DNA from: Bacillota bacterium
GTDB taxonomy: Bacteria; Bacillota; Clostridia; Peptostreptococcales; Anaerovoracaceae
Direction of reading: 5' to 3'
Assembly (NCBI GenBank): GCA_017440275.1
Contig: JAFSHN010000031.1
Coordinates: forward strand, 1 to 64,000
DNA length: 64,000 bases
The position numbers and the translations under genes are program-made. Below the pieces are notes generated by a model. The model ran no database searches. It was not told the DNA's origin and saw nothing but the letters and a program-made list of their open reading frames with translations. Each line of letters opens with the position of its first letter. The stretch's first letter is position 1. Shown here in pieces: positions 35,140-43,062 of the stretch.

Positions 35140-35382
35140 TTATTTGGCCAATCCGCCTTGAGGTGGAGCCAGCAGAACTAATTCATCGCCGGCACTTAGA
35201 GAGGTTCCTACTTTAACTTCTTTGCCGTTGACGAAGAAAGAACTTTTTTTGAACTCTTTCATATCAACGCCTGTGGCACGCGCTAAAAGCTGACAAGCCT
35301 CTTTTACTGAAGAAGCGTAAAAACTCATTTCTTTGAGACCGCATCTGAGACGGAGTGCGCCGTAAAGTTTAACCGTAACCAT
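35140..35382 (-). CDS. MoaD/ThiS-like small protein of the AOR cluster
   Basis: 80 residues with a beta-grasp sequence (MVTVKLYGALRLRCG, FVNGKEVKVGTSLSAGDELVLLAPPQGG in parts). The diglycine of sulfur carriers is present as PPQGG, but three residues (LAK) follow it, so the tail would need trimming before activation. Such proteins often lie beside tungsten AOR genes and are thought to serve pterin cofactor synthesis or insertion. The start at 35382 lies one base after the aor stop behind GGAGG. Confidence 0.8.
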   Translation of the reverse strand: MVTVKLYGALRLRCGLKEMSFYASSVKEACQLLARATGVDMKEFKKSSFFVNGKEVKVGTSLSAGDELVLLAPPQGGLAK

Positions 35383-35383
35383 A

Positions 35384-37360
35384 TTACAGACCTCCTTCTT
35401 TAAAAGCTCTGCAAGTTTCTTTGTAACTGTCAAGACCATCAAGATTGAGTTTTTTAAGCGTTTTAGGAGTAGGAACGCCGTCTTTGCTCCAGCCTCTTGC
35501 TCTGTAGTAAACGTCCTTCATTTTTTCTAAAGGAACGCGGGTCGAATCGTCGCCTTCAACCTGAGGAACATCTGTAAGCCTCTTAGGGAGTGTATCGTCC
35601 TTGCGGTCTATACCAAAGCGGGAGTTGATATGACGCTCCAACGTAAATGCACGCTTGCCGCACTTGAAGAAGGAGCCGAAAGTAACGTTCATACCGGTTG
35701 CGTATTTCAATGCCTTGGATTGGTTGAAAATTACCGGTAAGTGGAAGCAAGCGATTTGCGGCATTAAGTGAAGAAGTCTGACAACCGGACCTGAGAAAGG
35801 CAGGATTGCGCAAACTGCTTTAACATACCACGCGTTAGGATTTTTAACTGCCGGTGATGGCAGAAATGCATAGGTTGTGAAAAGACACTGACCTGCTGCA
35901 GACACAGTTTCCATAAGATCCTGAAGCATAACAGTCAAATCTGCTTTGCCCTTTGGGGTCTGAGGATTTACCATCAAGCTCAAACCTTCAAAGAGAACCA
36001 TATAGCCTCCGTTCAAGTGACAGCCGCCACGGTTTGAGGTTGCATATCCAAGGCCCAGACCGACTGAACGACGAGGTTCGTAGGCCGCAAGTTCGAGGCC
36101 TTTTGAGTTAATAGCAAATTCTTTGCCCCCGTATTTTTCGGCGCACCAACGGGAACCGTTGGCAAGTTCGTCACCAATGCCTTTTCTGTAAGCTATGTCG
36201 CGAAAAGCCTGGGAAACGTTTTCCGTTTTGCCGAAATTAAGTCCGTTGTCCCAAAGTTCCTTTTCATTAGCTTCCATGGCATAAGCGAGGGTGCTGGCTG
36301 CTGAAATGGTATCCATACCCAGCTCATCCAGTTCAAAATTCCATTTACATACTGCTTCCAAATCACAATTCAAAATACCTGCACTTAGGAGCCCGAGAGT
36401 TTCCAGTTCAGGACCTTTTACCGGCTTGCCGTTAACTTCTACTGTACGAGCGCATTTAATAGGACAGGTCAGACAGCCCTTGTTAACTATATTGTATTTT
36501 TCGGCCAATGTTTCGCCGTTTACCATTTCGTAATCGTCATAGTGGCCGTATGTATAGTTCTTGGTGGAAAGAAGACCTCTCATTTGCATTGTGGACATAA
36601 GTCCGGCAGTTCCCAATTTAGGAAGCTGCTCGCCTGTGAGAGGATGATTGCGCAGATATTTAAACCATTTCTTATTCAACTCTTTCATTTTATCAGGGTG
36701 AGCTGATTTGATTTCGTGGTTACCGGAAACGGTTATGGCTTTCACGTTCTTCCAACCCATAACTGCACCTGTGCCGCCTCTGCCTGCAGCACGTTCGTTA
36801 CTGAAAATACTTGCGTAACTTACTAAATTTTCGCCCGCGGGACCAATGACAATTTTGCCGTTCTTAATTGCTCTGCCATAGTTTTCCTTGAGCTTCTCTT
36901 CCAAGGCTTCCTGCGTTTTTGTAGTATACATACCCCATAGGTCAGAAGCACTGTGGAAATTGATTTTATCGTTATGGATATCTATCCACACGGGTTCTTT
37001 GCTCTTGCCGCCGATAACGACTGCGTCAAAGCCCGCTTTCTTTAGATAGTATCCGAAGTTGCCACCACAATTGGATGAAGTTATTATTTTAGTCTGTGGC
37101 GATAAAGTTGATACATTGAATCTGCTGGTGCTCGGTGCCCCTGTTCCGGTAAGAGGTCCGGTGGACACGATCAGAAGATTTTCTTCGGAAAAGGCCTGTG
37201 TATCAGATTTTAAATGGTCTCCGAGAATCTTTGCAGCCATAGTCTTGCCGCCGATGTAAAGTCTGCGCTCTTCATCAGACCAAGGGTATTCTGCAACCTC
37301 TTGGGTAGAAAGGTCAATTTTCAGCACTTTGCCCATATACCCACCATATTTTGTAGCCAT
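35384..37360 (-). CDS. aor: Tungsten-type aldehyde ferredoxin oxidoreductase
   Basis: 658 residues. The N-terminal GGYMGKVLKIDLSTQEV and YIGGKTMAAKIL are AOR signatures, GRGGTGAVMG is the pterin loop, and CLTCPIKC near residue 295 supplies three of the four cysteines for the [4Fe-4S] cluster. It oxidises aldehydes to acids with ferredoxin, or reduces acids when ferredoxin is highly reduced. First gene of aor-moaD-like-polyferredoxin-adh, a set able to run acid, aldehyde and alcohol interconversion. A -10 box (TATAAT, 37393-37388) is upstream. Confidence 0.93.
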   Translation of the reverse strand: MATKYGGYMGKVLKIDLSTQEVAEYPWSDEERRLYIGGKTMAAKILGDHLKSDTQAFSEENLLIVSTGPLTGTGAPSTSRFNVSTLSPQTKIITSSNCGGNFGYYLKKAGFDAVVIGGKSKEPVWIDIHNDKINFHSASDLWGMYTTKTQEALEEKLKENYGRAIKNGKIVIGPAGENLVSYASIFSNERAAGRGGTGAVMGWKNVKAITVSGNHEIKSAHPDKMKELNKKWFKYLRNHPLTGEQLPKLGTAGLMSTMQMRGLLSTKNYTYGHYDDYEMVNGETLAEKYNIVNKGCLTCPIKCARTVEVNGKPVKGPELETLGLLSAGILNCDLEAVCKWNFELDELGMDTISAASTLAYAMEANEKELWDNGLNFGKTENVSQAFRDIAYRKGIGDELANGSRWCAEKYGGKEFAINSKGLELAAYEPRRSVGLGLGYATSNRGGCHLNGGYMVLFEGLSLMVNPQTPKGKADLTVMLQDLMETVSAAGQCLFTTYAFLPSPAVKNPNAWYVKAVCAILPFSGPVVRLLHLMPQIACFHLPVIFNQSKALKYATGMNVTFGSFFKCGKRAFTLERHINSRFGIDRKDDTLPKRLTDVPQVEGDDSTRVPLEKMKDVYYRARGWSKDGVPTPKTLKKLNLDGLDSYKETCRAFKEGGL

Positions 37361-37387
37361 AGAAAAACCTCCTTATTTATTACCCAT

Positions 37388-37393
37388 ATTATA
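37388..37393 (-). promoter_or_regulatory. -10 box of the aor operon
   Basis: TATAAT on the minus strand, 28 bases before the aor start, with a poor -35. It suggests activator help or a weak promoter. Confidence 0.45.
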
Positions 37394-37497
37394 CCACTAA
37401 TTCTGCTACGTGAACGCTAAAATTGTACTCTGGTTCATGTATACATTGCAGTGAGACAAAACGAATAAAAATTTTTTCAAAAAAACTAAAATAATGC

Positions 37498-37526
37498 TTG
37501 AAATTTTGCGCTCTTTGTAGTATAGT
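37498..37526 (+). promoter_or_regulatory. Promoter of tRNA-Leu(CAG)
   Basis: TTGAAA (37498-37503), 17-base spacer, TATAGT (37521-37526), 15 bases ahead of the mature tRNA. Confidence 0.7.
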
Positions 37527-37540
37527 AATAAAGTCGATAT

Positions 37541-37627
37541 GCGGATATGGCGGAATTGGCAGACGCGCACGGTTCAGGTCCGTGTGAAGGTTCCTTCATG
37601 AAGGTTCGAATCCTTTTATCCGCACCA
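37541..37627 (+). tRNA. tRNA-Leu, anticodon CAG
   Basis: The acceptor arms GCGGATA and TATCCGC pair fully; the CCA end is encoded. The anticodon stem CACGG/CCGTG encloses TTCAGGT with CAG at 37575-37577. A long variable arm (TGAAGG...CCTTCA) marks a class II tRNA, as expected for leucine. It is a single-gene unit with its own promoter and terminator. Confidence 0.95.
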
Positions 37628-37633
37628 AAACAT

Positions 37634-37660
37634 AAAGCCTCGCTTAATGCGAGGCTTTTG
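37634..37660 (+). terminator. Terminator of tRNA-Leu
   Basis: AAAGCCTCGC / GCGAGGCTTT with loop TTAAT, then TTG and a later T run. Confidence 0.75.
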
Positions 37661-37679
37661 TGTTTTTTGATACGAATCT

Positions 37680-37994
37680 TTAGGATTCAAACTTGCGAAT
37701 GTAGTGAGAACCTAAAAATATTGAAATATTAGATTGAATTAGGCAAAACCAAGTAAAATTTACTGATTTTCCAAGAATAATCGGATAAATTAGGCAGAAT
37801 AAAAACGGTTGACCTAAAAACATAGAACATAAAGAAAATATTAGGAATTTATCTGGTCGAAAAGCCTAAAATATTCCGACACATAAGATTTTTAGGAATC
37901 GCTGCCTAAATTATTGCTATATATTGAGAATAATTAGGAATTTGTCCGCATTTATAGTTTTGATATCATATTTGACAACCTACTATATTTTAGG
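37680..37994. repeat. Array of eleven TTAGG/CCTAA motifs upstream of the DarA-like gene
   Basis: TTAGG on the plus strand at 37680, 37739, 37790, 37841, 37892, 37934 and 37990; CCTAA (minus orientation) at 37711, 37813, 37865 and 37905. Each is preceded on its own strand by an A/T-only stretch. By base composition less than one would be expected in 315 bases. The last copy lies between the -35 and -10 boxes of the next gene. No ORF with a ribosome binding site lies here. The arrangement resembles a multi-site regulator array. Confidence 0.6.
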
Positions 37995-38001
37995 CTAAAA
38001 T
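37972..38001 (+). promoter_or_regulatory. Promoter of the DarA-like gene
   Basis: TTGACA (37972-37977) and TAAAAT (37996-38001), spacer 18 bases. The spacer contains TTTTAGGC, the eleventh copy of the upstream motif, so a protein binding there would block RNA polymerase. Confidence 0.65.
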
Positions 38002-38026
38002 ATAAATACAAATCGGAGGTGTTTTT

Positions 38027-38380
38027 ATGGAAAACAAACCTAAAATGAAAATGGTATTCGCCGTATTACAGGGCGATGATTATGAACAGACAGTAAGATC
38101 CCTCAATAAGAACGGCTTTTATTTAACATTACTTAATTCGGTAGGTGGATTCTTGAAGAAACGCAGCGTGACAATTATGATGGCCGTGGAAGAAACTCGT
38201 ATGCCTGAGCTTCTTGAAATTCTAAGAGTGGAAGCCGGAGAAAGAACGGAAACCGTTTACGAAACTCCTGCAGTAACAGGAGGCCCAATGATGGGAATTC
38301 CGCCAGCAATCCCAATGGATGTGAATTGCGGTGGCGTAGCAATCTTCGTTATGGATATGGACGGAATAATCAGATACTAG
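38027..38380 (+). CDS. Cyclic-di-AMP receptor, DarA/PII-like (DUF970) family
   Basis: 117 residues. The PII-like fold is indicated by MKMVFAVLQGDDYEQTVRSLNKNGF, the ligand-loop segment TLLNSVGGFLKKRSVTIMMAVEE and the closing GGVAIFVMDMDGI, which align with DarA (YaaQ) of Bacillus. Members bind cyclic-di-AMP; downstream targets are largely unknown. GGAGG precedes the start. It is monocistronic with an unusual TTAGG-rich control region and is convergent with a DtxR-type regulator. Confidence 0.82.
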   Translation: MENKPKMKMVFAVLQGDDYEQTVRSLNKNGFYLTLLNSVGGFLKKRSVTIMMAVEETRMPELLEILRVEAGERTETVYETPAVTGGPMMGIPPAIPMDVNCGGVAIFVMDMDGIIRY

Positions 38381-38386
38381 GAACTA

Positions 38387-38417
38387 AAAAATGTAGCCGA
38401 ATTCGGCTACATTTTTA
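38387..38417. terminator. Bidirectional terminator, DarA-like / DtxR-like
   Basis: A 22-bp perfect palindrome (38391-38412, ATGTAGCCGAA and its complement) with A and T runs on either side. Confidence 0.85.
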
Positions 38418-38777
38418 TTTTGAAGCTAATTTTTTTATCGCGGCGAAGCTTTCCTCGCTTACCACGTGTTCCATACGGCAAGCATCTTCTGCTGCAACCT
38501 CCGGCGAAACGCCTATAGAAATAAGCCACTCTGTTAGTAGAGTGTGACGTTCGAAAATCTTTTCGGCAATAACCAAACCCTTTGGAAGCAAAGTGATGTG
38601 TCCGCCGTCGTCTATTTGGATGTAATCATTTTCTCTTAAATTTTTCATTGCTACGCTGACACTAGGCTTGGAAAATCCCAGTTCGTTGGCAATATCTATG
38701 GATCTTACCGTGCCCTTTTCCTTTTGGAGGGACAGGATAGTTTCTAAATAGTTTTCTGCGGATTCCTGAATCTTCAT
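38415..38777 (-). CDS. DtxR/MntR-family metal-dependent regulator
   Basis: 120 residues: N-terminal winged helix (TVRSIDIANELGFSKPSVSVAMKNL) and a short dimerisation/metal domain with candidate ligands in FERHTLLTEWL, EDACRMEHVVSEE. There is no SH3-like third domain, as in MntR and short IdeR types. It is divergent from feoA, and matching inverted repeats precede both feoA and feoB, so ferrous iron control is the best guess over manganese. The start at 38777 follows GAGGTTGGTGA; a longer frame reaches 38819. Confidence 0.88.
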   Translation of the reverse strand: MKIQESAENYLETILSLQKEKGTVRSIDIANELGFSKPSVSVAMKNLRENDYIQIDDGGHITLLPKGLVIAEKIFERHTLLTEWLISIGVSPEVAAEDACRMEHVVSEESFAAIKKLASK

Positions 38778-38867
38778 AAAGTCACCAACCTCTAAATTCT
38801 TATGTATTGAAGATACCATAAAAACCGAAATATATCAATTATTTTACCAAAAATTAGTTGACAAAAC

Positions 38868-38885
38868 GGTTAGGAAGTGCTAACC
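38868..38885. promoter_or_regulatory. DtxR-type operator upstream of feoA
   Basis: Perfect inverted repeat GGTTAG-N6-CTAACC just after TTGACA (38858-38863), the probable -35. A second weaker repeat TTAGT-TGAG-ACTAA follows at 38895-38908. The same 18-bp pattern recurs ahead of feoB. Confidence 0.7.
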
Positions 38886-38930
38886 TATACTATGTTAGTT
38901 GAGACTAATCGAAGCGTATAGGAGGAAGAG

Positions 38931-39143
38931 ATGGATTTAAACAGCGCACAGCCAGGCATAGAATATATCATCAAAGACATTGTGACAGACGACGAAGAAC
39001 TGGATGCGTTTTTGTTCTCACTTGGTTGTTATAGCGGCGAACCTATTACGGTGATTCAGCACCTGAAGGCAGGCCCTGTAATTACAATTAAAGACGCAAG
39101 ATATACTATCGATAAACAATTAGCAGCAGCTATTACAGTATAA
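38931..39143 (+). CDS. feoA: FeoA, ferrous iron transport accessory protein
   Basis: 70 residues with the FeoA SH3-like pattern (LGCYSGEPITVIQHLKAGPVITIKDARYTIDKQLAAAI in parts; PVITIKDARYTID is typical). FeoA assists FeoB, probably at its cytoplasmic G domain. AGGAGG precedes the start. It is 85 bases upstream of feoB, with a hairpin and a second operator in between. Confidence 0.85.
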   Translation: MDLNSAQPGIEYIIKDIVTDDEELDAFLFSLGCYSGEPITVIQHLKAGPVITIKDARYTIDKQLAAAITV

Positions 39144-39170
39144 TGTGGCGAGGCTTCGCCACATATATTT
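39143..39170 (+). terminator. Hairpin between feoA and feoB
   Basis: ATGTGGCGA (39143-39151) pairs with TCGCCACAT (39156-39164) around GGCT and is followed by ATATTTTTT. It could terminate part of the feoA transcripts. Confidence 0.6.
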
Positions 39171-39178
39171 TTTCAAAG

Positions 39179-39198
39179 CGGTTAGGGGAAACTAACCG
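39179..39198. promoter_or_regulatory. DtxR-type operator upstream of feoB
   Basis: Perfect inverted repeat CGGTTAG-N6-CTAACCG, 30 bases before feoB, with the same half-sites and spacing as the feoA operator. Confidence 0.7.
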
Positions 39199-39228
39199 AC
39201 GAGCGCTAGCACAAATAGGAGGAAATTA

Positions 39229-41259
39229 ATGAGAATTGCTTTAGCAGGTAATCCTAACAGTGGTAAGACCACTATGTATAACGCACTTACCGGAAGAAAC
39301 GAACGCGTTGGTAACTGGGCAGGTGTAACAGTAGATAAAAAAGAAAGCCCGATTAAAAAGAGTTTTTATGACGGAGAAGAAGAACTAATTGCCGTAGACT
39401 TACCGGGAGCATACTCTATGTCACCTTTTACTTCTGAAGAAAGTGTAACAAGAGATTATGTTAAAAATGAAAATCCGGACGTTATAATCAATATTGTGGA
39501 TGCAACTAATTTGAGCCGTAGCTTATTCTTTACAACTCAGCTTTTGGAACTTGGAATTCCAATGGTAGTTGCATTAAACAAGAGTGATATAAATGAAAAA
39601 AGAGATACGCAGATTGATGTTGAGCTTCTTGCGGCAAAACTGGGATGTCCTGTTATTGAGACTGTTTCCACATCAGCAGATGGACTTGCAGTAGTGGTAA
39701 ACAAAGTTGTTCAATCAATGGGTAAAGAACAGAAGGCTCCTTATGTGCAGGGAGAATGTGATCTTACAAACAAAGAAGCTGTTAAAGCTGAAGACAGAAA
39801 GCGTTTCGCATTTGTTAATGACATTGTCAAAGCAGTAGAAACAAGAAAAGTACAGACAAACGAAACTACTTGGCAGGATAAGCTGGATGCTATTCTGACA
39901 AACAAATGGCTGGGAATTCCTATTTTCGCTGTAGTAATGTTCTTAGTATTCGACATATCACAGTCAACACTGGGACCATGGCTTGCTGACTATTTAGTAG
40001 GCTGGATAGAAACATTCCAGGGCTGGGTAGGTGAACAGGTTGCCGGAGCTTCCCCGTTTATGCAGGCACTGCTGGTTGATGGTATCATCGGCGGTGTAGG
40101 GGCAGTTGTAGGTTTCTTACCACTGGTAATGGTAATGTACTTCCTCATCGCGCTGCTTGAAGACTGCGGCTATATGGCAAGAGTATCCGTTGTAATGGAT
40201 CCTATATTCAAGAGAGTTGGTCTTTCCGGAAAATCCATAATTCCTATGGTTATCGGTACAGGTTGTGCTATTCCGGGCGTTATGGCTTGTCGTACAATAC
40301 GTAACGAAAGAGAAAGAAGAGCAACTGCAATGCTCACACCATTTATGCCTTGTGGCGCAAAGCTCCCTGTAATCGCTTTATTTGCAGGAGCATTCTTTGC
40401 GGATGCATCTTGGGTAGGAACTCTGATGTACTTTGTAGGAATTCTCTTAATTTTCTTAGGAGCATTATTAGTAAATAAAATCACAGGATACAAATTCAAG
40501 AAGTCTTTCTTCATCATGGAACTTCCTGAATATAAGACTCCAAGCCTGGCAAGGGCTTTCATGTCTATGTGTTCCCGTGGTAAAGCATATATCGTCAAAG
40601 CAGGTACAATTATCCTGGTTTGTAACACAGCGGTTCAGATTATGCAGTCCTTTAGCTGGAGCATGGCAACAGGCTTCGTCTTGGTTGAAGAAGGTATGGA
40701 ACACACTTCAATTCTGGCTTCCATCGCTTCTCCGTTTGCAGTTCTGCTCATTCCTCTGGGAATCGGAACATGGCAGCTGGCAGCAGCGGCTATCACAGGA
40801 TTTATTGCAAAGGAAAACGTTGTTGGTACATTGGCAGTAGTATACGGCCTCACAAGCTTTATCGATACTGAAGAACTGGCTCTCATGGGTGGAGCAAATG
40901 AAGTTGCAGCTACTATGGGACTGACTTCTGTAGCAGCTCTTGCTTGCCTCATGTTCAACTTATTTACACCTCCATGCTTTGCAGCAATCGGTGCAATGAA
41001 TTCAGAAATTCAGGACAGAAAATGGTTCTGGGGAGCAATTGCATTACAGTTTGGTACAGGATATACCGTAGCATATCTGGTATATCAAATCGGTACATTT
41101 ATCGTAACAGGCAGCTTCGGTGCAGGGTTCCTGCCTGGTCTTATCGCAGTGTGCGGTATGATTGCAATTGTGGTATACATAATTAAAGCTAATGAAAGAG
41201 CGGCAGAATGCAGAAACTGTGAGGAAAAGTGCAAGGCTAACTGCGCAAAACACAGATAA
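39229..41259 (+). CDS. feoB: Ferrous iron transporter FeoB
   Basis: 676 residues. The N-terminal GTPase has G1 GNPNSGKTT (7-15), G3 DLPGAYSMSPFTSEE and G4 NKSD; a helical GDI-like linker follows, then the membrane domain with Gate motifs GTGCAIPGVMACRTI and PCGAKLPVIALF. It imports Fe2+ into the cytoplasm. The C-terminal tail ends with a Cys-rich ECRNCEEKCKANCAKH-like segment. AGGAGG precedes the start; the Cys-rich partner gene follows after 12 bases. Confidence 0.96.
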   Translation: MRIALAGNPNSGKTTMYNALTGRNERVGNWAGVTVDKKESPIKKSFYDGEEELIAVDLPGAYSMSPFTSEESVTRDYVKNENPDVIINIVDATNLSRSLFFTTQLLELGIPMVVALNKSDINEKRDTQIDVELLAAKLGCPVIETVSTSADGLAVVVNKVVQSMGKEQKAPYVQGECDLTNKEAVKAEDRKRFAFVNDIVKAVETRKVQTNETTWQDKLDAILTNKWLGIPIFAVVMFLVFDISQSTLGPWLADYLVGWIETFQGWVGEQVAGASPFMQALLVDGIIGGVGAVVGFLPLVMVMYFLIALLEDCGYMARVSVVMDPIFKRVGLSGKSIIPMVIGTGCAIPGVMACRTIRNERERRATAMLTPFMPCGAKLPVIALFAGAFFADASWVGTLMYFVGILLIFLGALLVNKITGYKFKKSFFIMELPEYKTPSLARAFMSMCSRGKAYIVKAGTIILVCNTAVQIMQSFSWSMATGFVLVEEGMEHTSILASIASPFAVLLIPLGIGTWQLAAAAITGFIAKENVVGTLAVVYGLTSFIDTEELALMGGANEVAATMGLTSVAALACLMFNLFTPPCFAAIGAMNSEIQDRKWFWGAIALQFGTGYTVAYLVYQIGTFIVTGSFGAGFLPGLIAVCGMIAIVVYIIKANERAAECRNCEEKCKANCAKHR

Positions 41260-41271
41260 AGGAGTATCGAA

Positions 41272-41457
41272 ATGAGTAGCGGTATCGGAATGGATTTTTT
41301 AATAGGTATAATCGTATTCGTTATATTACGAAGAGCAATATCCTATATCATTAAAGCAAAGAAAAAAGGTGTCAAGTGCGTAGGCTGTCCGTACGCAGGT
41401 GAATGTGCCTCAAAGAATAATGGTGCAGATTGTAACTGTCAGTCCGATGCCGAATAG
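41272..41457 (+). CDS. FeoB-associated Cys-rich membrane protein
   Basis: 61 residues: one N-terminal membrane helix, then a basic stretch and a cytoplasmic tail with CVGCPYAGECASK and CNCQ. Small proteins of this kind follow feoB in many Firmicutes. A role in iron handling at the pore exit is assumed from the position. Confidence 0.85.
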   Translation: MSSGIGMDFLIGIIVFVILRRAISYIIKAKKKGVKCVGCPYAGECASKNNGADCNCQSDAE

Positions 41458-41474
41458 AATATAATTGCTGAGCG

Positions 41475-41541
41475 AGGCGTTTCCTTAAGGAGACGCCTTT
41501 CTTTATACAAGAAAAGCGCCTCCTAAGGGAAGCGCTTTTTG
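41475..41541. terminator. Two tandem hairpins between the feo and SPFH genes
   Basis: AGGCGTTTCC/GGAGACGCCT (41475-41498) followed by TTTCTTT, then AAAAGCGC/GCGCTTTT (41512-41539) followed by T. Together they end the convergent feo and SPFH transcripts. Confidence 0.8.
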
Positions 41542-41555
41542 TGTGATATCAATTG

Positions 41556-42515
41556 TTATTTCATCAATTCTTTTACGGATGTTGCAAGACCTGCAAGACC
41601 TTGAATTTCGGAAGGAACGATAATCTTTGTTGCCTGTCCGTCTGCTGCCTTTTCGAAGGCTTCAAGGCTCTTGAGCTTAATAACCGCATCGTCTGCGCCT
41701 GCATCCTTGATGAACTTGAGACCGTCGGAAGTAGCCTTGTTAATCATCAGGATAGCTTCTGACTGACCTTCAGCTTCTCTGATAGCTGCTTCTTTGTTAG
41801 CTTCCGCGGCTAAGATTGCAGCTTGCTTTTCAGCTTCGGCTTTGAGGATTGCAGCCTGTTTGTCAGCTTCAGCCTGCAGGATTGCAGCTTGTTTCTGACC
41901 TTCTGCGATAAGAACCTGAGATTTCTTTTCACCTTCTGCAATGAGGATGGCTTCTCTTCGTTCACGTTCAGCTCTCATCTGCTTTTCCATAGCTGTCTGA
42001 ATGTCGCGAGGAGGAGTGATGTTCTTAACTTCCACACGGTTGATTTTGATACCCCATGGGTCAGTTGCTTCGTCCAGAACCAATCTGATTTTGGAGTTGA
42101 TAAGTTCACGGCTTGTCAGGGATTCGTCCAGTTCCAGTTCACCGATAATATTTCTGAGAGTTGTAGCTGTCAGATTTTCGATGGCGTCCATTGGACTTTC
42201 TACGCCGTAAGCATATAATTTAGGGTCAGTAATCTGGAAATAGATTACTGTATCGATTTCCATGGTAACGTTATCCTTTGTGATAACAGGCTGTGGTGGG
42301 AAGTCGATAACCTTTTCTTTTAAGGAAACCTTTCTTGCAATCTTGTCGATTACAGGAATCTTGATGTGAAGACCTACCTGCCAGGTTCCGTGGTAAGCAC
42401 CAAGTCTTTCAACTACGTAAGCTTTAGCCTGAGGAACAATTCTGATATTGGCAACCAGAAGTCCGATTACGATTGCCAGCAGAATGAAAATAATGATTAC
42501 TTTGAAAATATCCAT
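41556..42515 (-). CDS. SPFH/Band 7 (stomatin/QmcA-like) membrane protein
   Basis: 319 residues: N-terminal membrane helix (about 3-23), the SPFH domain with RLGAYHGTWQVGLHIKIPVID and TLRNIIGELELDESLTSRE, then a long coiled coil. The coil contains four or five near repeats of the form KQAAILQAEADKQAA (about residues 190-250). Such proteins form membrane rings or scaffolds. Its NfeD partner gene lies 21 bases upstream in the same operon, the usual pairing. Confidence 0.9.
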   Translation of the reverse strand: MDIFKVIIIFILLAIVIGLLVANIRIVPQAKAYVVERLGAYHGTWQVGLHIKIPVIDKIARKVSLKEKVIDFPPQPVITKDNVTMEIDTVIYFQITDPKLYAYGVESPMDAIENLTATTLRNIIGELELDESLTSRELINSKIRLVLDEATDPWGIKINRVEVKNITPPRDIQTAMEKQMRAERERREAILIAEGEKKSQVLIAEGQKQAAILQAEADKQAAILKAEAEKQAAILAAEANKEAAIREAEGQSEAILMINKATSDGLKFIKDAGADDAVIKLKSLEAFEKAADGQATKIIVPSEIQGLAGLATSVKELMK

Positions 42516-42536
42516 ATCTCCAATCCTTTCTTTTGA

Positions 42537-42989
42537 TTAAGCTCTAGGAATAACAATTAATTTAACGCCTTCAATGGCTTTGATTGTAACATATGTACCT
42601 TCTTCAAGTGTCAGCAGTTGGTCATCGCAGAGAGCAGACCAAACCTGACCTTTAACCTTAACTTGGCCGATTTCCATCGGATTGATTGTCGAAACAACCT
42701 GACCGATTTCACCGATTAAAGCATCAACATTAGTATTTTCTTTGCCGGTCTTGAGCTTTTCAACAAAAATCTTTCTTGTGAAAATAAGAAGACAGATGGA
42801 AGCTGCAAAGAATACGAAAAGCTGAATAAGTGGGTCAACATCAAAGAAGGACAGAAGCAGTGCTGCCAATGCTCCGCCTGCAAACCAGATACTTACAAGA
42901 CCCACCGTCAAAGCTTCCGCTGCTAAAAATATAATTATCAGAAGAAGCCAGATGATTGTCATACTGATATGTAATCCGAAAATTGTCAT
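42537..42989 (-). CDS. NfeD-like membrane protein
   Basis: 150 residues: two or three membrane helices in the first 75 residues (IWLLLIIIFLAAEALTVGLVSIWFAGGALAALLLSFF region), then an OB-fold C-terminal domain with GEIGQVVSTINPMEIGQVKVKGQVWSA in parts. It is the truncated NfeD class without the serine protease domain. NfeD and SPFH proteins act together at the membrane. It is first in a two-gene minus-strand operon. Confidence 0.88.
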   Translation of the reverse strand: MTIFGLHISMTIIWLLLIIIFLAAEALTVGLVSIWFAGGALAALLLSFFDVDPLIQLFVFFAASICLLIFTRKIFVEKLKTGKENTNVDALIGEIGQVVSTINPMEIGQVKVKGQVWSALCDDQLLTLEEGTYVTIKAIEGVKLIVIPRA

Positions 42990-43062
42990 AGCAAATCCCC
43001 CTTAAGTTAGTATGTCTATAGTTATATTATATCATTCTCTTAATATAAAAGGCTATTAATAT

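Noticed and set aside
37680..37994. TTAGG motifs as telomere-like or simple tandem repeats.
   Set aside because: The motifs are dispersed with gaps of 8-51 bases and occur in both orientations; they are not tandem.
38895..38908. TTAGT-TGAG-ACTAA as a third full DtxR-type operator at feoA.
   Set aside because: The half-sites are shorter and the spacing differs (4 rather than 6 bases) from the two matching operators, so it was noted only as a weaker repeat.
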